Under the pieces are notes generated by a model, which ran no database searches, was not told where the DNA came from, and saw only the letters and a program-made list of their open reading frames with translations. Positions 53,917 through 63,121 of a stretch of DNA of 64,000 nucleotides are shown one piece after another. This DNA is from Bradyrhizobium sp. AZCC 1719 (GTDB taxonomy: Bacteria; Pseudomonadota; Alphaproteobacteria; Rhizobiales; Xanthobacteraceae), in NCBI RefSeq assembly GCF_036924525.1, contig NZ_JAZHRU010000001.1, positions 3,439,001 to 3,503,000 of the forward strand. Reading direction: 5' to 3'. Both the position numbers and the translations under genes were made by a program. Position 1 is the first letter of the stretch. The number at the start of each line of letters is the position of its first letter.

Positions 53917-54022
53917 GTCGCTTACTCGCATGCGTGTTGGAGCTGGCAAAGAGCGGACCGTTCTGGCCCCCTCCCAAGAGCAGGAAGGTCGGCAGTGACT
54001 TGCCAATGTTGGACAGGCTTGA

Positions 54023-55285
54023 TCATTGCCAACGTCGAAAGATGACGCTGGCGTTGACGCCCCCGAAGCCGAATCCATTCGAAATCGCATGGTCCATCGT
54101 CATGCGCCTGGCCTCACGGGACACGAGGTCGACGCCTTCCGCGGCCGGGTCGCCATTTTCGAGATTGAGGGTGGGCGGCGCGATCTGGTCCCGTAGTGCG
54201 AGGATCGTGAAGATCGCTTCCGCTCCCCCGGCTGCGCCGAGCAGATGACCAGTCGCCGATTTGGTCGCGCTTACGGCAATTTTTCCGTCGCGGCCGAACA
54301 CGGATTTGATCGCTTCCAGTTCGGAAAGGTCGCCAACCGGCGTCGAAGTGGAATGGGCGTTGAGATGCTGGATATCTGCGGGCTTAAGGCCGGCCTGCCG
54401 CAAGGCGCCTTCCATAGCGCGGCGCGCGCCGTCGCCGTCCTCGGGTCCTGACGTGATGTGGTAGGCATCAGCAGTCGTACCATAGCCGGCGATTTCGGCG
54501 ATCGGTTGGGCGCCCCGCCGGAGCGCGTGTTCCAATTCTTCAATCACGAGGATACCAGCACCTTCGCCCATGACGAAGCCATCGCGGTCGCGGTCGAAGG
54601 GGCGGGACGCGCGCGCTGGCGTGTCATTGAAGCCGGTCGAAAGGGCCCGGGCGGCGGCGAAGCCGCCGAGGCTCACGAGATCGATGCAGGCTTCCGAGCC
54701 TCCGCAGATTGCAACGTCCGCTTCTCCGGAGCGGATCAGGCGCGCGGCATCGCCGATTGCCTGCACGCTCGCGGCGCAGGCGGTGACCGGCGTACCGATG
54801 GGACCCTTGAAGCCATAGCGGATGGAGATATGACCGGCCGCGAGATTGGCGAGAAAGGACGGTACGGTGAAGGGCGAGAGGCGCTTGACCCCGCGCTGAT
54901 CGGTGGTGCGAACCGCCTCGACGATCGCCGGAAAGCCTCCGATGCCCGATGCGATCACGGTCGCCGTTCGCTCTAGCGAGTGTGCGTCGGAAGGAGTCCA
55001 AGCTGCCTCCGCAATGGCCTCGGCCGTGGCGACAAGTGCGAACAGGATGAAGCGATCCATCCGTCGCTGATCCTTGGGAGGAACAACCAGATCCGGATCG
55101 AAGCCTCCATCCGGATCGTCGGCCTTTGTCGGCACGATTCCAGCGACCCGCGCGGGAAGGGCAACCGCCCATTCGGGTAGGGCAGCCAGCCCGGAACGGG
55201 CCGCGAGCAGGCGGGACCATGCCAACTCACTGCCGCAACCCAGCGGTGATACCAATCCCAACCCTGTAACGACGACGCGACGCAT
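54023..55285 (-). CDS. fabF: Beta-ketoacyl-ACP synthase II-like (FabF)
   Basis: 420 residues. Decarboxylative condensing enzyme. Catalytic Cys in VTACAASVQAIGDAARL (about residue 163), His in LNAHSTSTPVGD (about 300) and His in SATGHLLGAAGGAEA (about 335), with Lys in SATKSATGH. The start at 55285 (MRRVVVTGLGLVSPLGCG) is the FabF N-terminus. It lies outside the main fatty-acid cluster and beside SDR genes, so a specialised role (lipid or natural-product side chain) is possible rather than bulk synthesis; this is inference. Monocistronic or with the following SDR-like gene. Confidence 0.9.
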   Translation of the reverse strand: MRRVVVTGLGLVSPLGCGSELAWSRLLAARSGLAALPEWAVALPARVAGIVPTKADDPDGGFDPDLVVPPKDQRRMDRFILFALVATAEAIAEAAWTPSDAHSLERTATVIASGIGGFPAIVEAVRTTDQRGVKRLSPFTVPSFLANLAAGHISIRYGFKGPIGTPVTACAASVQAIGDAARLIRSGEADVAICGGSEACIDLVSLGGFAAARALSTGFNDTPARASRPFDRDRDGFVMGEGAGILVIEELEHALRRGAQPIAEIAGYGTTADAYHITSGPEDGDGARRAMEGALRQAGLKPADIQHLNAHSTSTPVGDLSELEAIKSVFGRDGKIAVSATKSATGHLLGAAGGAEAIFTILALRDQIAPPTLNLENGDPAAEGVDLVSREARRMTMDHAISNGFGFGGVNASVIFRRWQ

Positions 55286-55459
55286 GATGAGATTACCTTT
55301 TTGAGTTATCCCTGACACCTCGTCGTCCGTCGGGCGCAAGGTTGGCTCTTAACAGCAATTGAGGCCTTGCCCGTCGACACGAAGTCGCAAGCGCCGGACC
55401 GAACACCGCGCTACAAACGGCGCAAAGGGAACGTCCGGGATCGGCCTGGGCCAGTCCAG

Positions 55460-56272
55460 TTACGCCGGTAACCCCATCTGCTTGCGAAGGCTCTTGTCAA
55501 ACATCCGTTCGGGGACAAAACGGCGAAGTACGCTCACCTGACGCGCAATCTTGCCGCAGGTGTATCGCCGACGAGGCGATGCCGTAGTCGCGGCTTCAAC
55601 GACTCGCTCGGCAACTACCTGGGGATCGTCGGCTGTCTTCATGACCTCGTGCATGAGCGTGCTGGTCCGCGTTCGCGCCGAGACGTAAGCGTCTAAGGTC
55701 CGATCCGGAAGCACCATGTTCTGTTCGAACGAAGTGCGGGTATACGCGGGCTCAAGCAAGCAAACTCGAATGCCGAAGGTTCGCACCTCATGGTCGAGAG
55801 ACTCCGAATAGCCTTCGAGAGCATGCTTCGTGGAGGAGTAGAGGGCCGAGAATGGGGCAGGTATCAAGCCAAGGACCGAGCTTATATTGACGATCCGTCC
55901 CGCCTTTTGATTTCGCATGATCGGAAGAACCGCATTGGTCGTGCGGATCACTCCGAAAAGGTTCACGTCGAACAACGCTTGAGCTTGATCAACCGAAGAT
56001 TCTTCGGCTCCGGCGAGCAGGCCCATCCCCGCGTTGTTCACGAGAACGTCGATCCTGCCCGTCGTATCGAGAACCTTGCCGACGGCTGCCTTCACAGACG
56101 CGTCGTCTGTCACATCGCAGGTGACCATCGTAATCCCCTCGAGGGTGCTCGCGACGGCGCGCCGGCTGGTGCCGAACACGCGGAATCCAGCTTGGTGCAG
56201 CGCCTTTGCGGAGGCCTGCCCGATTCCTGTAGCAGCCCCGGTCACAATCGCCACTTTTCCGTCTCGTCGCAT
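55460..56272 (-). CDS. Short-chain dehydrogenase/reductase
   Basis: 270 residues, classical SDR: GAATGIGQAS near residue 12, NNAGMG near 80, ISSVLG and catalytic YSSTK near 145. The residues LLEPAYTRTSFEQNM after it are close to ketoreductases of the 3-oxoacyl type, but substrate cannot be assigned. The TetR-family regulator gene is divergent 97 bp away and is its likely regulator. Confidence 0.92.
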   Translation of the reverse strand: MRRDGKVAIVTGAATGIGQASAKALHQAGFRVFGTSRRAVASTLEGITMVTCDVTDDASVKAAVGKVLDTTGRIDVLVNNAGMGLLAGAEESSVDQAQALFDVNLFGVIRTTNAVLPIMRNQKAGRIVNISSVLGLIPAPFSALYSSTKHALEGYSESLDHEVRTFGIRVCLLEPAYTRTSFEQNMVLPDRTLDAYVSARTRTSTLMHEVMKTADDPQVVAERVVEAATTASPRRRYTCGKIARQVSVLRRFVPERMFDKSLRKQMGLPA

Positions 56273-56325
56273 AAAAGCCTCCTCAATGCGATTGATCAGC
56301 TATTGGATTAAGATATAAATATCAC

Positions 56326-56339
56326 ATGATAAGAATCAT
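56326..56339. promoter_or_regulatory. Palindrome in the SDR/TetR divergent promoter, candidate operator
   Basis: ATGATAAGAATCAT, arms ATGAT and ATCAT with AAGA between, in the AT-rich 97-bp gap between the SDR and TetR genes. Size and place fit a TetR-type operator. A related ATGATAATCAT is at 60834-60844, before the alpha/beta hydrolase gene. Confidence 0.45.
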
Positions 56340-56369
56340 ACAACAGGCTATTCGCTTGGAGGATCCGGT

Positions 56370-56960
56370 ATGCGGTATGCCAAAGGGCACAAAGATCACT
56401 CCCATGAGCGCATCCTGAAGGCCGCGGCCAAGAGGTTCCGGCGGCAAGGCATCGCCGCCACGGGAATGACCGGGGTTATGGCCGAGGCAGGGCTGACGAA
56501 TGGTGGATTCTACTCTCACTTCCGCTCAAGGAACGATCTGGTCCGGGAGGGGCTGGAACGTGCACTCAATGAGCAACCGCATCAACTGGCCGAAGCTGAT
56601 GCCGCCGCTGGCGAGCTCCGTGAGCTGATCCGTTATTACCTGTCCTCGGAGCATCGCGACCGCCCGGAGACTGGATGCGCCTCCGCAGCACTGCTTCCCG
56701 AGATCGGCCGTCAGCCGCGCTCCACCCGGAAGGTTTACACTGCTCGGATGCGCGAGTTCTTCGAACAATTAGCTCGGCGGCTACCGCAGAATAGTTCTAG
56801 CTATCCTTCTCATGATGCGGCGATCGGAATTTTCGCCGTACTTGTCGGAGCGCTTCAGCTCTCGCGCGCGGTTGAAGACCGCTCGATGTCCGATGCGATA
56901 CTTGCGGCCGGCATTCGTGCGGCAAACACGCTCGCAGATACGGCAGAAGAGAAACTATAG
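56370..56960 (+). CDS. TetR-family transcriptional regulator
   Basis: 196 residues. N-terminal HTH (SHERILKAAAKRFRRQGIAATGMTGVMAEAGLTNGGFYSHFRSRNDLVREGL, about 11-60) and a helical C-terminal ligand domain (about 75-196) with GCASAALLPEIGRQP. Ligand unknown. It is divergent from the SDR gene, sharing a palindromic gap; most TetR proteins of this arrangement repress both. Confidence 0.92.
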   Translation: MRYAKGHKDHSHERILKAAAKRFRRQGIAATGMTGVMAEAGLTNGGFYSHFRSRNDLVREGLERALNEQPHQLAEADAAAGELRELIRYYLSSEHRDRPETGCASAALLPEIGRQPRSTRKVYTARMREFFEQLARRLPQNSSSYPSHDAAIGIFAVLVGALQLSRAVEDRSMSDAILAAGIRAANTLADTAEEKL

Positions 56961-57025
56961 CGAATCATCCAAGCCAATTGCATCGAATACTAAGTCGCTC
57001 TGATCTCAATGTTCTGAAAATCGCA

Positions 57026-58126
57026 ATGAGCTCTAATGTGGGGCATGGGGCATATTGGCCCGGAAGAGACGACTGGTCCGCGGAGTTCATGCGGCTTCTA
57101 GCGTCTGCCCAGGAGGGCGGTTCGACCGTTGCCGAATGTTATCTGGTGGCAGGCCGTATCGGGACTGGCGATAACTACGTATGGCACCGTGAATGGACAC
57201 GGTTAGCTGATGCGAACAACGATCGAGGCGACGCCGCCCTTGCCAAGGGCAATCGCCTGACTGCACGAAGCAACTGGCTACGCGCCATCAACTATCATCT
57301 GGCTGCCGCCTTTCCGTTCGAGCCCCCCGACGGAAGGCGGCGAGCGTCCGTCGCTGCAATGCGCGAATGCGCGCGCAAGTGGCTCGATAGCGGGTCTACT
57401 GAAACCGTCACTTTCCCTTGGCTGAAGGATTATCCCTTGCAGGGTTATCTGCTGTCGCCCCGCGTGGCAAATGAGCCGCTGGCGACCATCATTTGCATCG
57501 GCGAACCCGGTCACTGCAAGGAGGAATATCTCTTCAAGCTTGCCCGCTACGCCAGTGATCGCGGCCTGGCCATGTTAGCGCTGGATTTGTTAGGGCAAGG
57601 CAACGGTGATCGGCTGGCGGAGGTGGCTGACCATCCGCTTCTGGAATCGGCGATCTCGCGCGCGGTGGATTATCTTTCGGGACGTGATGATGTCGACATC
57701 CAACGGATCGCTGTTCTCGCCGACGGATGGGGATCCTCCTTCGCGGCGCGGGGCGTCGCAGGCGACTCGCGCATTGCGGCAGCCGCCTGCGACGGCGGTA
57801 TCTGGGATCTCCATGAGCGAGCATTTCTTGCCGGCCGCAAGACGGGACCCAATATCGGCAGTTTGCCTCATCCAAGCGAAAGTCGAATAGCGCGCAATAT
57901 CGAGTGTCCAATACTTATCACAATAGGCGAACGGGGGTGGCTCGAGGCCGACCGCGTGCGCCAGATGGTGGATCAATTAAGACGCGTCGGTCACGATGCC
58001 GTCCTCAAGGTGTTCCCGGAGGAGGAAACGGCAGCAGCCCAAGGACACGCAGATAACCCGACGCTGGCCAACGAGTTTATTTTCGATTGGCTTTCAGCGC
58101 GCTTGGGCTCGCAAGCGGCGACGTAG
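57026..58126 (+). CDS. Alpha/beta-hydrolase, FrsA/esterase-like
   Basis: 366 residues. The N-terminal third is helical (SAEFMRLLASAQEGGSTVAE, WLRAINYHLAAAFPF), and from about residue 120 an alpha/beta-hydrolase domain follows (PLATIICIGEPGHCKEEYLF, GLAMLALDLLGQGNGDRL). The nucleophile elbow position reads AVLADGWGSSFAARGVAGDS, so the GxSxG Ser is uncertain or shifted, and a catalytic role is not certain. The C-terminus ends ANEFIFDWLSARLG. Resembles 2,6-dihydroxypseudooxynicotine-hydrolase and FrsA relatives. The ATG at 57026 (MSSNVGHG) is taken; it starts 66 bp after the TetR gene. Confidence 0.7.
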   Translation: MSSNVGHGAYWPGRDDWSAEFMRLLASAQEGGSTVAECYLVAGRIGTGDNYVWHREWTRLADANNDRGDAALAKGNRLTARSNWLRAINYHLAAAFPFEPPDGRRRASVAAMRECARKWLDSGSTETVTFPWLKDYPLQGYLLSPRVANEPLATIICIGEPGHCKEEYLFKLARYASDRGLAMLALDLLGQGNGDRLAEVADHPLLESAISRAVDYLSGRDDVDIQRIAVLADGWGSSFAARGVAGDSRIAAAACDGGIWDLHERAFLAGRKTGPNIGSLPHPSESRIARNIECPILITIGERGWLEADRVRQMVDQLRRVGHDAVLKVFPEEETAAAQGHADNPTLANEFIFDWLSARLGSQAAT

Positions 58127-58366
58127 GCGCAAGAAACGAACGAGCGGGCGAGCGTAGCGGTCCGCGGTTCCTTCGACGCGCTATCGACGGCAGGATCTCG
58201 TGCGGCCATCTGGCAAGTTCCAAATCAGAATGAGCCCCGGCCCAAACCGGCGATCAGAAGTTTAGCGTTCGAAGATAAGGCGAGGGGAGTTCCAATTCAG
58301 ATTATATTGACTATATGTCTGCAAGTCAGTGGGCCGCGTGTTGCGGCAAGCTAGTTTGAGCCCGGA

Positions 58367-58804
58367 ATGGCAAAGAAGAAAAGTCTTGATGCGTCTTGTC
58401 CTGTAGCGCGAACGCTCGATATTGTGGGCGCGCGCTGGACGTTGCTGATTGTCCGTGACCTTCTCCCAGGCACCATGCGATTTCAGGACCTTCAAGAACG
58501 TCTGCCCGGCATGGCGCCCAATGTCCTTTCTGATCGTCTAAAAACACTTGAGGCACACGGCCTTGTACGTCGCGAATTCTACAGCGACCATCCCCCGCGA
58601 GCCGCCTATACCCTTACCGACCGTGGCCGTGAGCTCGGCGTTATCGTTCTGGCTCTTGGCCGATGGGGCATGCGGCATCTCGGCGGTAGGTTGAATCGTG
58701 GTCTCCAGCACGACGAGGCTTTCCGGCACCTGCAACAAGCAGCCGACGCTATCGCCCGCCGGCCGGTTCAGCGGGCAAAATCCGGTGCCAAAGCCGTTTC
58801 CTGA
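58367..58804 (+). CDS. HxlR-family winged-helix regulator
   Basis: 145 residues. Family core: ASCPVARTLDIVGARWTLLIVRDLLPGTMRFQDLQERLPGMAPNVLSDRLKTLEAHGLVRREF (about 9-75), including the Cys near residue 10 that in some HxlR proteins senses redox or aldehyde stress. The C-terminal tail is basic. It is convergent with the NmrA-like gene and 241 bp from the hydrolase gene. Target unknown. Confidence 0.9.
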   Translation: MAKKKSLDASCPVARTLDIVGARWTLLIVRDLLPGTMRFQDLQERLPGMAPNVLSDRLKTLEAHGLVRREFYSDHPPRAAYTLTDRGRELGVIVLALGRWGMRHLGGRLNRGLQHDEAFRHLQQAADAIARRPVQRAKSGAKAVS

Positions 58805-58816
58805 ACTGTCGCATGA

Positions 58817-59800
58817 TCATGCGGCCTCCAGCGCTTTGCGAACGCGCGGATTTCGTCCGAGGGCCCATCGGACGACCTTGGGAGCACGCCCAAGTAAGCT
58901 TTCAAGCTTATCGTTGACAACATCATAACGTCCACCTGCGACCAGGCGGGTGATGGTTCCCAGGTGGTCTGCAATATGCGGACTGCGAGACGCGATGGCA
59001 CTATTGATATACGTCTCGATCCAGGCATCCAGGTCTTGGGGCACATACGAGATACGTCGTCCCAGCGCAGCGCCGTAATCCTCGGCAAACCCATGCATGT
59101 CCTTCAACTCCGGTCCGGTGAGCTCATACGACCTCGATATATGCGCCGAGGGATCGATCAGGACCTTCGTACAAACCTCCGCAACATCATAAGCGGCGAT
59201 TGGCGCGATCTTCTGCGTGCCAAAAGGCAGGTGGAGTTCGCCCGCACCAAGCAACTGCTTTAGCGGAAACCAGGAAAGGATCGGATTCTCGACGAACATG
59301 GTCGCCCGGATATTGACGACCGGCAGGCCGGACCACTTTAGCGCCTGCTCCGATGCCCAATGGGCTCTCTGTTGCGGTGACCATTCGGCAACAAGTCCCC
59401 CAAGCCATTCGAGACGCGCCTCGTAGGCGCCGGTCATTTTATCGAACGTCATGTAGGACTGCTCGAACTCCGAAATGTTCACGAAGACCTCAATGTCCCC
59501 TTGCGCGCGCGCAGCGGCGGCCATCAAGATGCTCGCGTCGGTATAGTAGGGGTTCAAACTCATGCTGAAGTAGATCCGGCGACAACCCTTCAGGGCGGCG
59601 GCGACATCGGCGACGTTGAGTAGATCTCCGACGAATACTTCGGCTCCGATCTGTCGAAGCGCCTCCGCCCGATCGTCGTCTCGCCTCACGAAGGCACGCA
59701 CCGGATATCGCTGCTCCAGTAGCATGTTGATCATCGTCTTGCCTACGGAGCCGACTTCGCCGCCGGCTCCAGTGATCAAAATGGGATTCCGTTTCGACAT
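58817..59800 (-). CDS. NmrA/HSCARG-like NAD(P)-binding protein
   Basis: 327 residues. Atypical SDR: ILITGAGGEVGSVGKTMINMLLEQ near residue 8, then FVNISEFEQSYMTFDKMTGAYEARL, WASEQALKWSGLPVVNIRATMF near 170, and YELTGPELKDMHGFAEDY. Such proteins sense NADPH or act as reductases of quinone-type compounds. Substrate unknown. It is convergent with HxlR. Confidence 0.88.
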   Translation of the reverse strand: MSKRNPILITGAGGEVGSVGKTMINMLLEQRYPVRAFVRRDDDRAEALRQIGAEVFVGDLLNVADVAAALKGCRRIYFSMSLNPYYTDASILMAAAARAQGDIEVFVNISEFEQSYMTFDKMTGAYEARLEWLGGLVAEWSPQQRAHWASEQALKWSGLPVVNIRATMFVENPILSWFPLKQLLGAGELHLPFGTQKIAPIAAYDVAEVCTKVLIDPSAHISRSYELTGPELKDMHGFAEDYGAALGRRISYVPQDLDAWIETYINSAIASRSPHIADHLGTITRLVAGGRYDVVNDKLESLLGRAPKVVRWALGRNPRVRKALEAA

Positions 59801-59900
59801 CGAAGCGTCCTTTTCGGCTGGGCGACAGGGTGGGTGTTCGTTGAAGCGAAGCCGGTTCGCGCCATCGAGGTACGGGCGACCGTTCGCTCTCAGAGACCGC

Positions 59901-60800
59901 TCAGCATTTCAGGAAGCGCAAGACGTGGCTCAGCACTGCATCGGGTTGTTCAAGATGCAGGAAATGACCGACGCCAGGCATCACGACGCGCTCGAATCCC
60001 TTCGTGAACGCCGCTTCCATGCTTTCGCTAAGCTGCGCGGACATGCAGCCGTCGTCCTCCCCATGCAGATAGAGCGACGGGACAGCAATCGGACCGCTCG
60101 CGCGGGCTTCAAGGGCCAGGGCTGCCGGGTCAGACGGCGGCGTGAACAACTGCCGGTAATAGGCCAGGGTCTGGGTCAGGACTCCGGGTTGGCCAAACGT
60201 CTCGTTGAGCGCGGAACGGTCCGCAGGCGGCAGCACGTACCCCGGCGACCATTCTCGCCAGAGCCGGTCGAGGAATGCAAAGTCGTTGAGCTGAACAGCC
60301 GTTTCCGCCAGGCGAGTCTGGAAGAAGAACATATACCAGCTTCGCCGCTGTTGATCGCCATCGGCGACGAATGCTGTCGTCAGTCCCTTTCCATAGGGGA
60401 CTGCCAACCCGACAAGCTTGCGGACGCGGGCCGCATCGAGGCTTGCCGCGGCGTAGACTGCGCGCGCTCCGAAGTCATGGCCGATGAGATCAGCCTGCTC
60501 GGCCCCCAGCGCTTCAATGAGTGCTAATACGTCCTGCCCGGTCGCCAAGGCGCGGTAGGATCCGTCGGGTGCGGCGCCGCCGACCCAATATCCTCGCAGC
60601 GCCGGCGCGACGGCCCAATACCCTTCCTGCGCGAGACGATCCAGGAAGTGAACCCAGCTCTGTGCATGATCCGGAAAGCCGTGCAAGCATAGCACGAGGG
60701 GACCGCTCCCCGCTTCAAGGATCGGGAAATCGAGCCCGTTGGCGCGGACCGTCCGCTTGCGGATATGGTCCAGTAAAGGCGGCGCGGGGCTGTCCAGCAT
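59901..60800 (-). CDS. Alpha/beta-hydrolase, epoxide-hydrolase-like
   Basis: 299 residues. HGFPDHAQSW oxyanion region near residue 45, Asp nucleophile in DLIGHDFGARAVY near residue 110, an Asp in LHGEDDGCM near 245, and His in PGVGHFLHLEQPDAV near 280, the epoxide-hydrolase/haloalkane-dehalogenase pattern. Cap domain tyrosines are present (SWYMFFFQTRLAET). Substrate unknown. ATG 60800 (MLDSPAPP) is preferred to 60893; a GAGGATCG lies upstream. A palindrome ATGATAATCAT is about 34 bp before the start. Confidence 0.88.
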   Translation of the reverse strand: MLDSPAPPLLDHIRKRTVRANGLDFPILEAGSGPLVLCLHGFPDHAQSWVHFLDRLAQEGYWAVAPALRGYWVGGAAPDGSYRALATGQDVLALIEALGAEQADLIGHDFGARAVYAAASLDAARVRKLVGLAVPYGKGLTTAFVADGDQQRRSWYMFFFQTRLAETAVQLNDFAFLDRLWREWSPGYVLPPADRSALNETFGQPGVLTQTLAYYRQLFTPPSDPAALALEARASGPIAVPSLYLHGEDDGCMSAQLSESMEAAFTKGFERVVMPGVGHFLHLEQPDAVLSHVLRFLKC

Positions 60801-61442
60801 GGTTACACGATCCTCGTTATCCCTACTTGGATGATGATAATCATTCAACTTAGGAGAAAAAGACGGCAATGCCGGATTTGCCAATTCAATCATGAATAAG
60901 GGCGGCGCCGAGTTGGCGAGCTGTGCACGCCGTCTTCGTCCTAGGCAAGCAAACGAGGGTCCATATCCCTGGCGGCGCAGTTGCGAACAAGCTTCATCAG
61001 ATGGAATACGCTACGAGTTCTGACGCCAAGCGGGGAGTTGAAGGATAATTGCGATGGGTGGATTGACGAGCGTCCGACCGTCAGGGCGCTGCCGCAGGCC
61101 TCATGAAGATTGCCGTTGCCAGGGAAATCGATCGATCCCTCGCGGTTGCCGCCGAGGTCGGCCTGCCTGAGCAATAGAAGTCCTGCGAGATCGGCGCTGC
61201 CGACCCCAAAGCCAAGCAGGGCGGATATGCACGCAGGAAGACCGCAGGCGGGCGGCATGCGCGATTGCTCGCGACTGGATGGGTGCATGGCGATCGGTCC
61301 CTGTTCGAATCCACCGCTGAATAACCGTTCTTCAACGTTGTATTTTGCGGCACGATAGTCTCGTGGTGCAATCGCATCCAATCGCGCCGGTCACGTCCAA
61401 TACAAAGATGAAAGGACGTGTCAGTAACTTTTGGAGCTTCCC
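60801..61442. other. Intergenic region upstream of the acyl-CoA ligase gene
   Basis: 642 bp between divergent genes. A 146-codon minus-strand frame (60941-61381) has no ribosome site and no recognisable domain; I do not accept it. The palindrome ATGATAATCAT (60834-60844) is the only regulatory signal seen. The GGAG for the ligase is at 61433-61436. Confidence 0.4.
60834..60844. promoter_or_regulatory. ATGATAATCAT palindrome before the hydrolase gene
   Basis: A perfect 11-bp palindrome with one central base in the promoter region of the epoxide-hydrolase-like gene. It shares the ATGAT...ATCAT arms of the palindrome at 56326-56339 but with shorter spacing. A weak operator candidate. Confidence 0.35.
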
Positions 61443-63086
61443 GTGCTGGGCTTAATGCAAGAGTGGCCGTTGCTGTGTCAGCGAATCATTGATCACGCCG
61501 CGATTTGTCATCCGGACCGAGAGGTGGTGACTCGCTCTGTCGAGGGGCCGATCCATCGGACCAACTATGGCCAGATCAGAAGGCGCGCGCTGAAAGTCGC
61601 CCAGCGGCTGGATCGCGACAGCATTGTGCTTGGCGATCGGGTCGCGACCCTGGCGTGGAACACATGGCGACACCTTGAGATCTGGTACGGAATCATGGGT
61701 ATCGGTGCCGTCTGTCACACCATAAACCCGCGGTTGTTCCCCGAGCAGATCGCGTGGATCATCAACCATGCACGTGACCGCGTTATCTTTGCTGATATCA
61801 CCTTCGTGCCACTTCTCGAGAAGCTTGCGCCGCAACTCGAAGTCATCGAGCGTTTCGTCATCTTGACGGATCGCAGTAACATGCCCGTCACTTCCTTGCG
61901 CGGCGCGATCGCGTACGAAGACTGGATCGATAGCGTAGACGGCGACTTCGCCTGGAAACTCTTCGACGAAAACACCGCCGCCGGACTATGCTACACGTCA
62001 GGCACGACGGGGAATCCAAAGGGTGTACTGTACTCGCATCGGTCAAATGTACTCCATTCGCTGATGACCGCGCAGGCAGACGTTCTGGGCCTTAGCTGCA
62101 ACGACACGGTCCTGCCGGTTGTGCCGCTCTTTCATGCCAACAGCTGGGGGCTCGCGTTTCACGCCCCGATGGTAGGGAGCAAGATTGTTTTCCCTGGCGC
62201 GAAGCTCGATGGCGCGTCCGTATACGAGTTGCTCTGGGACGAAAAAGTAACGTTTACGGCCGGTGTGCCGACCGTCTGGCTCATGCTTCAACAGTATATG
62301 GAATCAAACAGCTTGCGTTTGCCAGCGCTTCGGGACTTGACCATCGGTGGCGCGGCGCCACCGCCTGCGATGATTGAAGCCTTTGAGCGGATGGGCATCT
62401 GTGCACGGCAGGGGTGGGGTATGACAGAGATGGGACCTGTCGGTTCGATCGGAAGCCTGAAGCCGCCGTTCGCAGATTTGACCGGCGCGGAGAAAATTGC
62501 CCAGCTTTCCAGCCAAGGTTTTTCGCCTTTCCTCGTTGAAATGAAGATCACCGACGAGTCCGGCGAGAAGCTTCCCCACGACGGAAAGGCGTATGGCAGG
62601 CTAAAGGTGCGTGGCCCAAGCGTTGCCAAGGCCTACTACGGGCTGAATGACGAGATCCTGGACAAGGAGGGCTATTTCGATACCGGCGACGTCGCCACGA
62701 TCGACGAGCACGCCTACATGCGTATCACGGATCGATCCAAGGACGTTATCAAGTCGGGCGGCGAATGGATATCATCCATCGAAGTCGAAAATGCCGCTAT
62801 CGCTCATCCTTCCGTACAGGAGGCCGCGGCGATCGCGGTTTCACACCCGAAATGGGGCGAAAGGCCGCTTCTCATCGTTCAGCTTAATCCGAACATGGAG
62901 ACGACCAGGGCGGATATCCTTTCATTTCTTGAAGGCAAGATCGCGAAGTGGTGGATGCCCGATGACGTCGTCATGGATTCAATCCCCCACACGGCGACGG
63001 GAAAGATCAGGAAGTCCGAGCTTCGTGAGCGTTACAGGAACCACCTGCTGCCCAGCGCATCGGTTCGTCCAGCAACCGTCAAATGA
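61443..63086 (+). CDS. Fatty-acid--CoA ligase (AMP-forming), paralogue of the 9.2 kb gene
   Basis: 547 residues from GTG 61443 (MLGLMQEWPLLCQRIIDHAA), six nucleotides after GGAG. It has [20 protein letters not shown] near residue 180, RQGWGMTEMGP near 325, [20 protein letters not shown] near 420, [20 protein letters not shown] and the catalytic Lys in HTATGKIRKSELRERYRN. It shares long identical blocks with the ligase at 9191-10819 (for example [17 protein letters not shown] beside [17 protein letters not shown]). Sits with an enoyl-CoA hydratase gene, so it likely starts a degradation pathway for an unknown acid. Confidence 0.92.
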   Translation: MLGLMQEWPLLCQRIIDHAAICHPDREVVTRSVEGPIHRTNYGQIRRRALKVAQRLDRDSIVLGDRVATLAWNTWRHLEIWYGIMGIGAVCHTINPRLFPEQIAWIINHARDRVIFADITFVPLLEKLAPQLEVIERFVILTDRSNMPVTSLRGAIAYEDWIDSVDGDFAWKLFDENTAAGLCYTSGTTGNPKGVLYSHRSNVLHSLMTAQADVLGLSCNDTVLPVVPLFHANSWGLAFHAPMVGSKIVFPGAKLDGASVYELLWDEKVTFTAGVPTVWLMLQQYMESNSLRLPALRDLTIGGAAPPPAMIEAFERMGICARQGWGMTEMGPVGSIGSLKPPFADLTGAEKIAQLSSQGFSPFLVEMKITDESGEKLPHDGKAYGRLKVRGPSVAKAYYGLNDEILDKEGYFDTGDVATIDEHAYMRITDRSKDVIKSGGEWISSIEVENAAIAHPSVQEAAAIAVSHPKWGERPLLIVQLNPNMETTRADILSFLEGKIAKWWMPDDVVMDSIPHTATGKIRKSELRERYRNHLLPSASVRPATVK

Positions 63087-63121
63087 CCAATCATCCTGGC
63101 TAGAGCGAGGGAGCTCTTACT

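Noticed and set aside
60941..61381. 146-codon minus-strand frame before the ligase
   Set aside because: No ribosome site, no recognisable domain, atypical composition; treated as intergenic.
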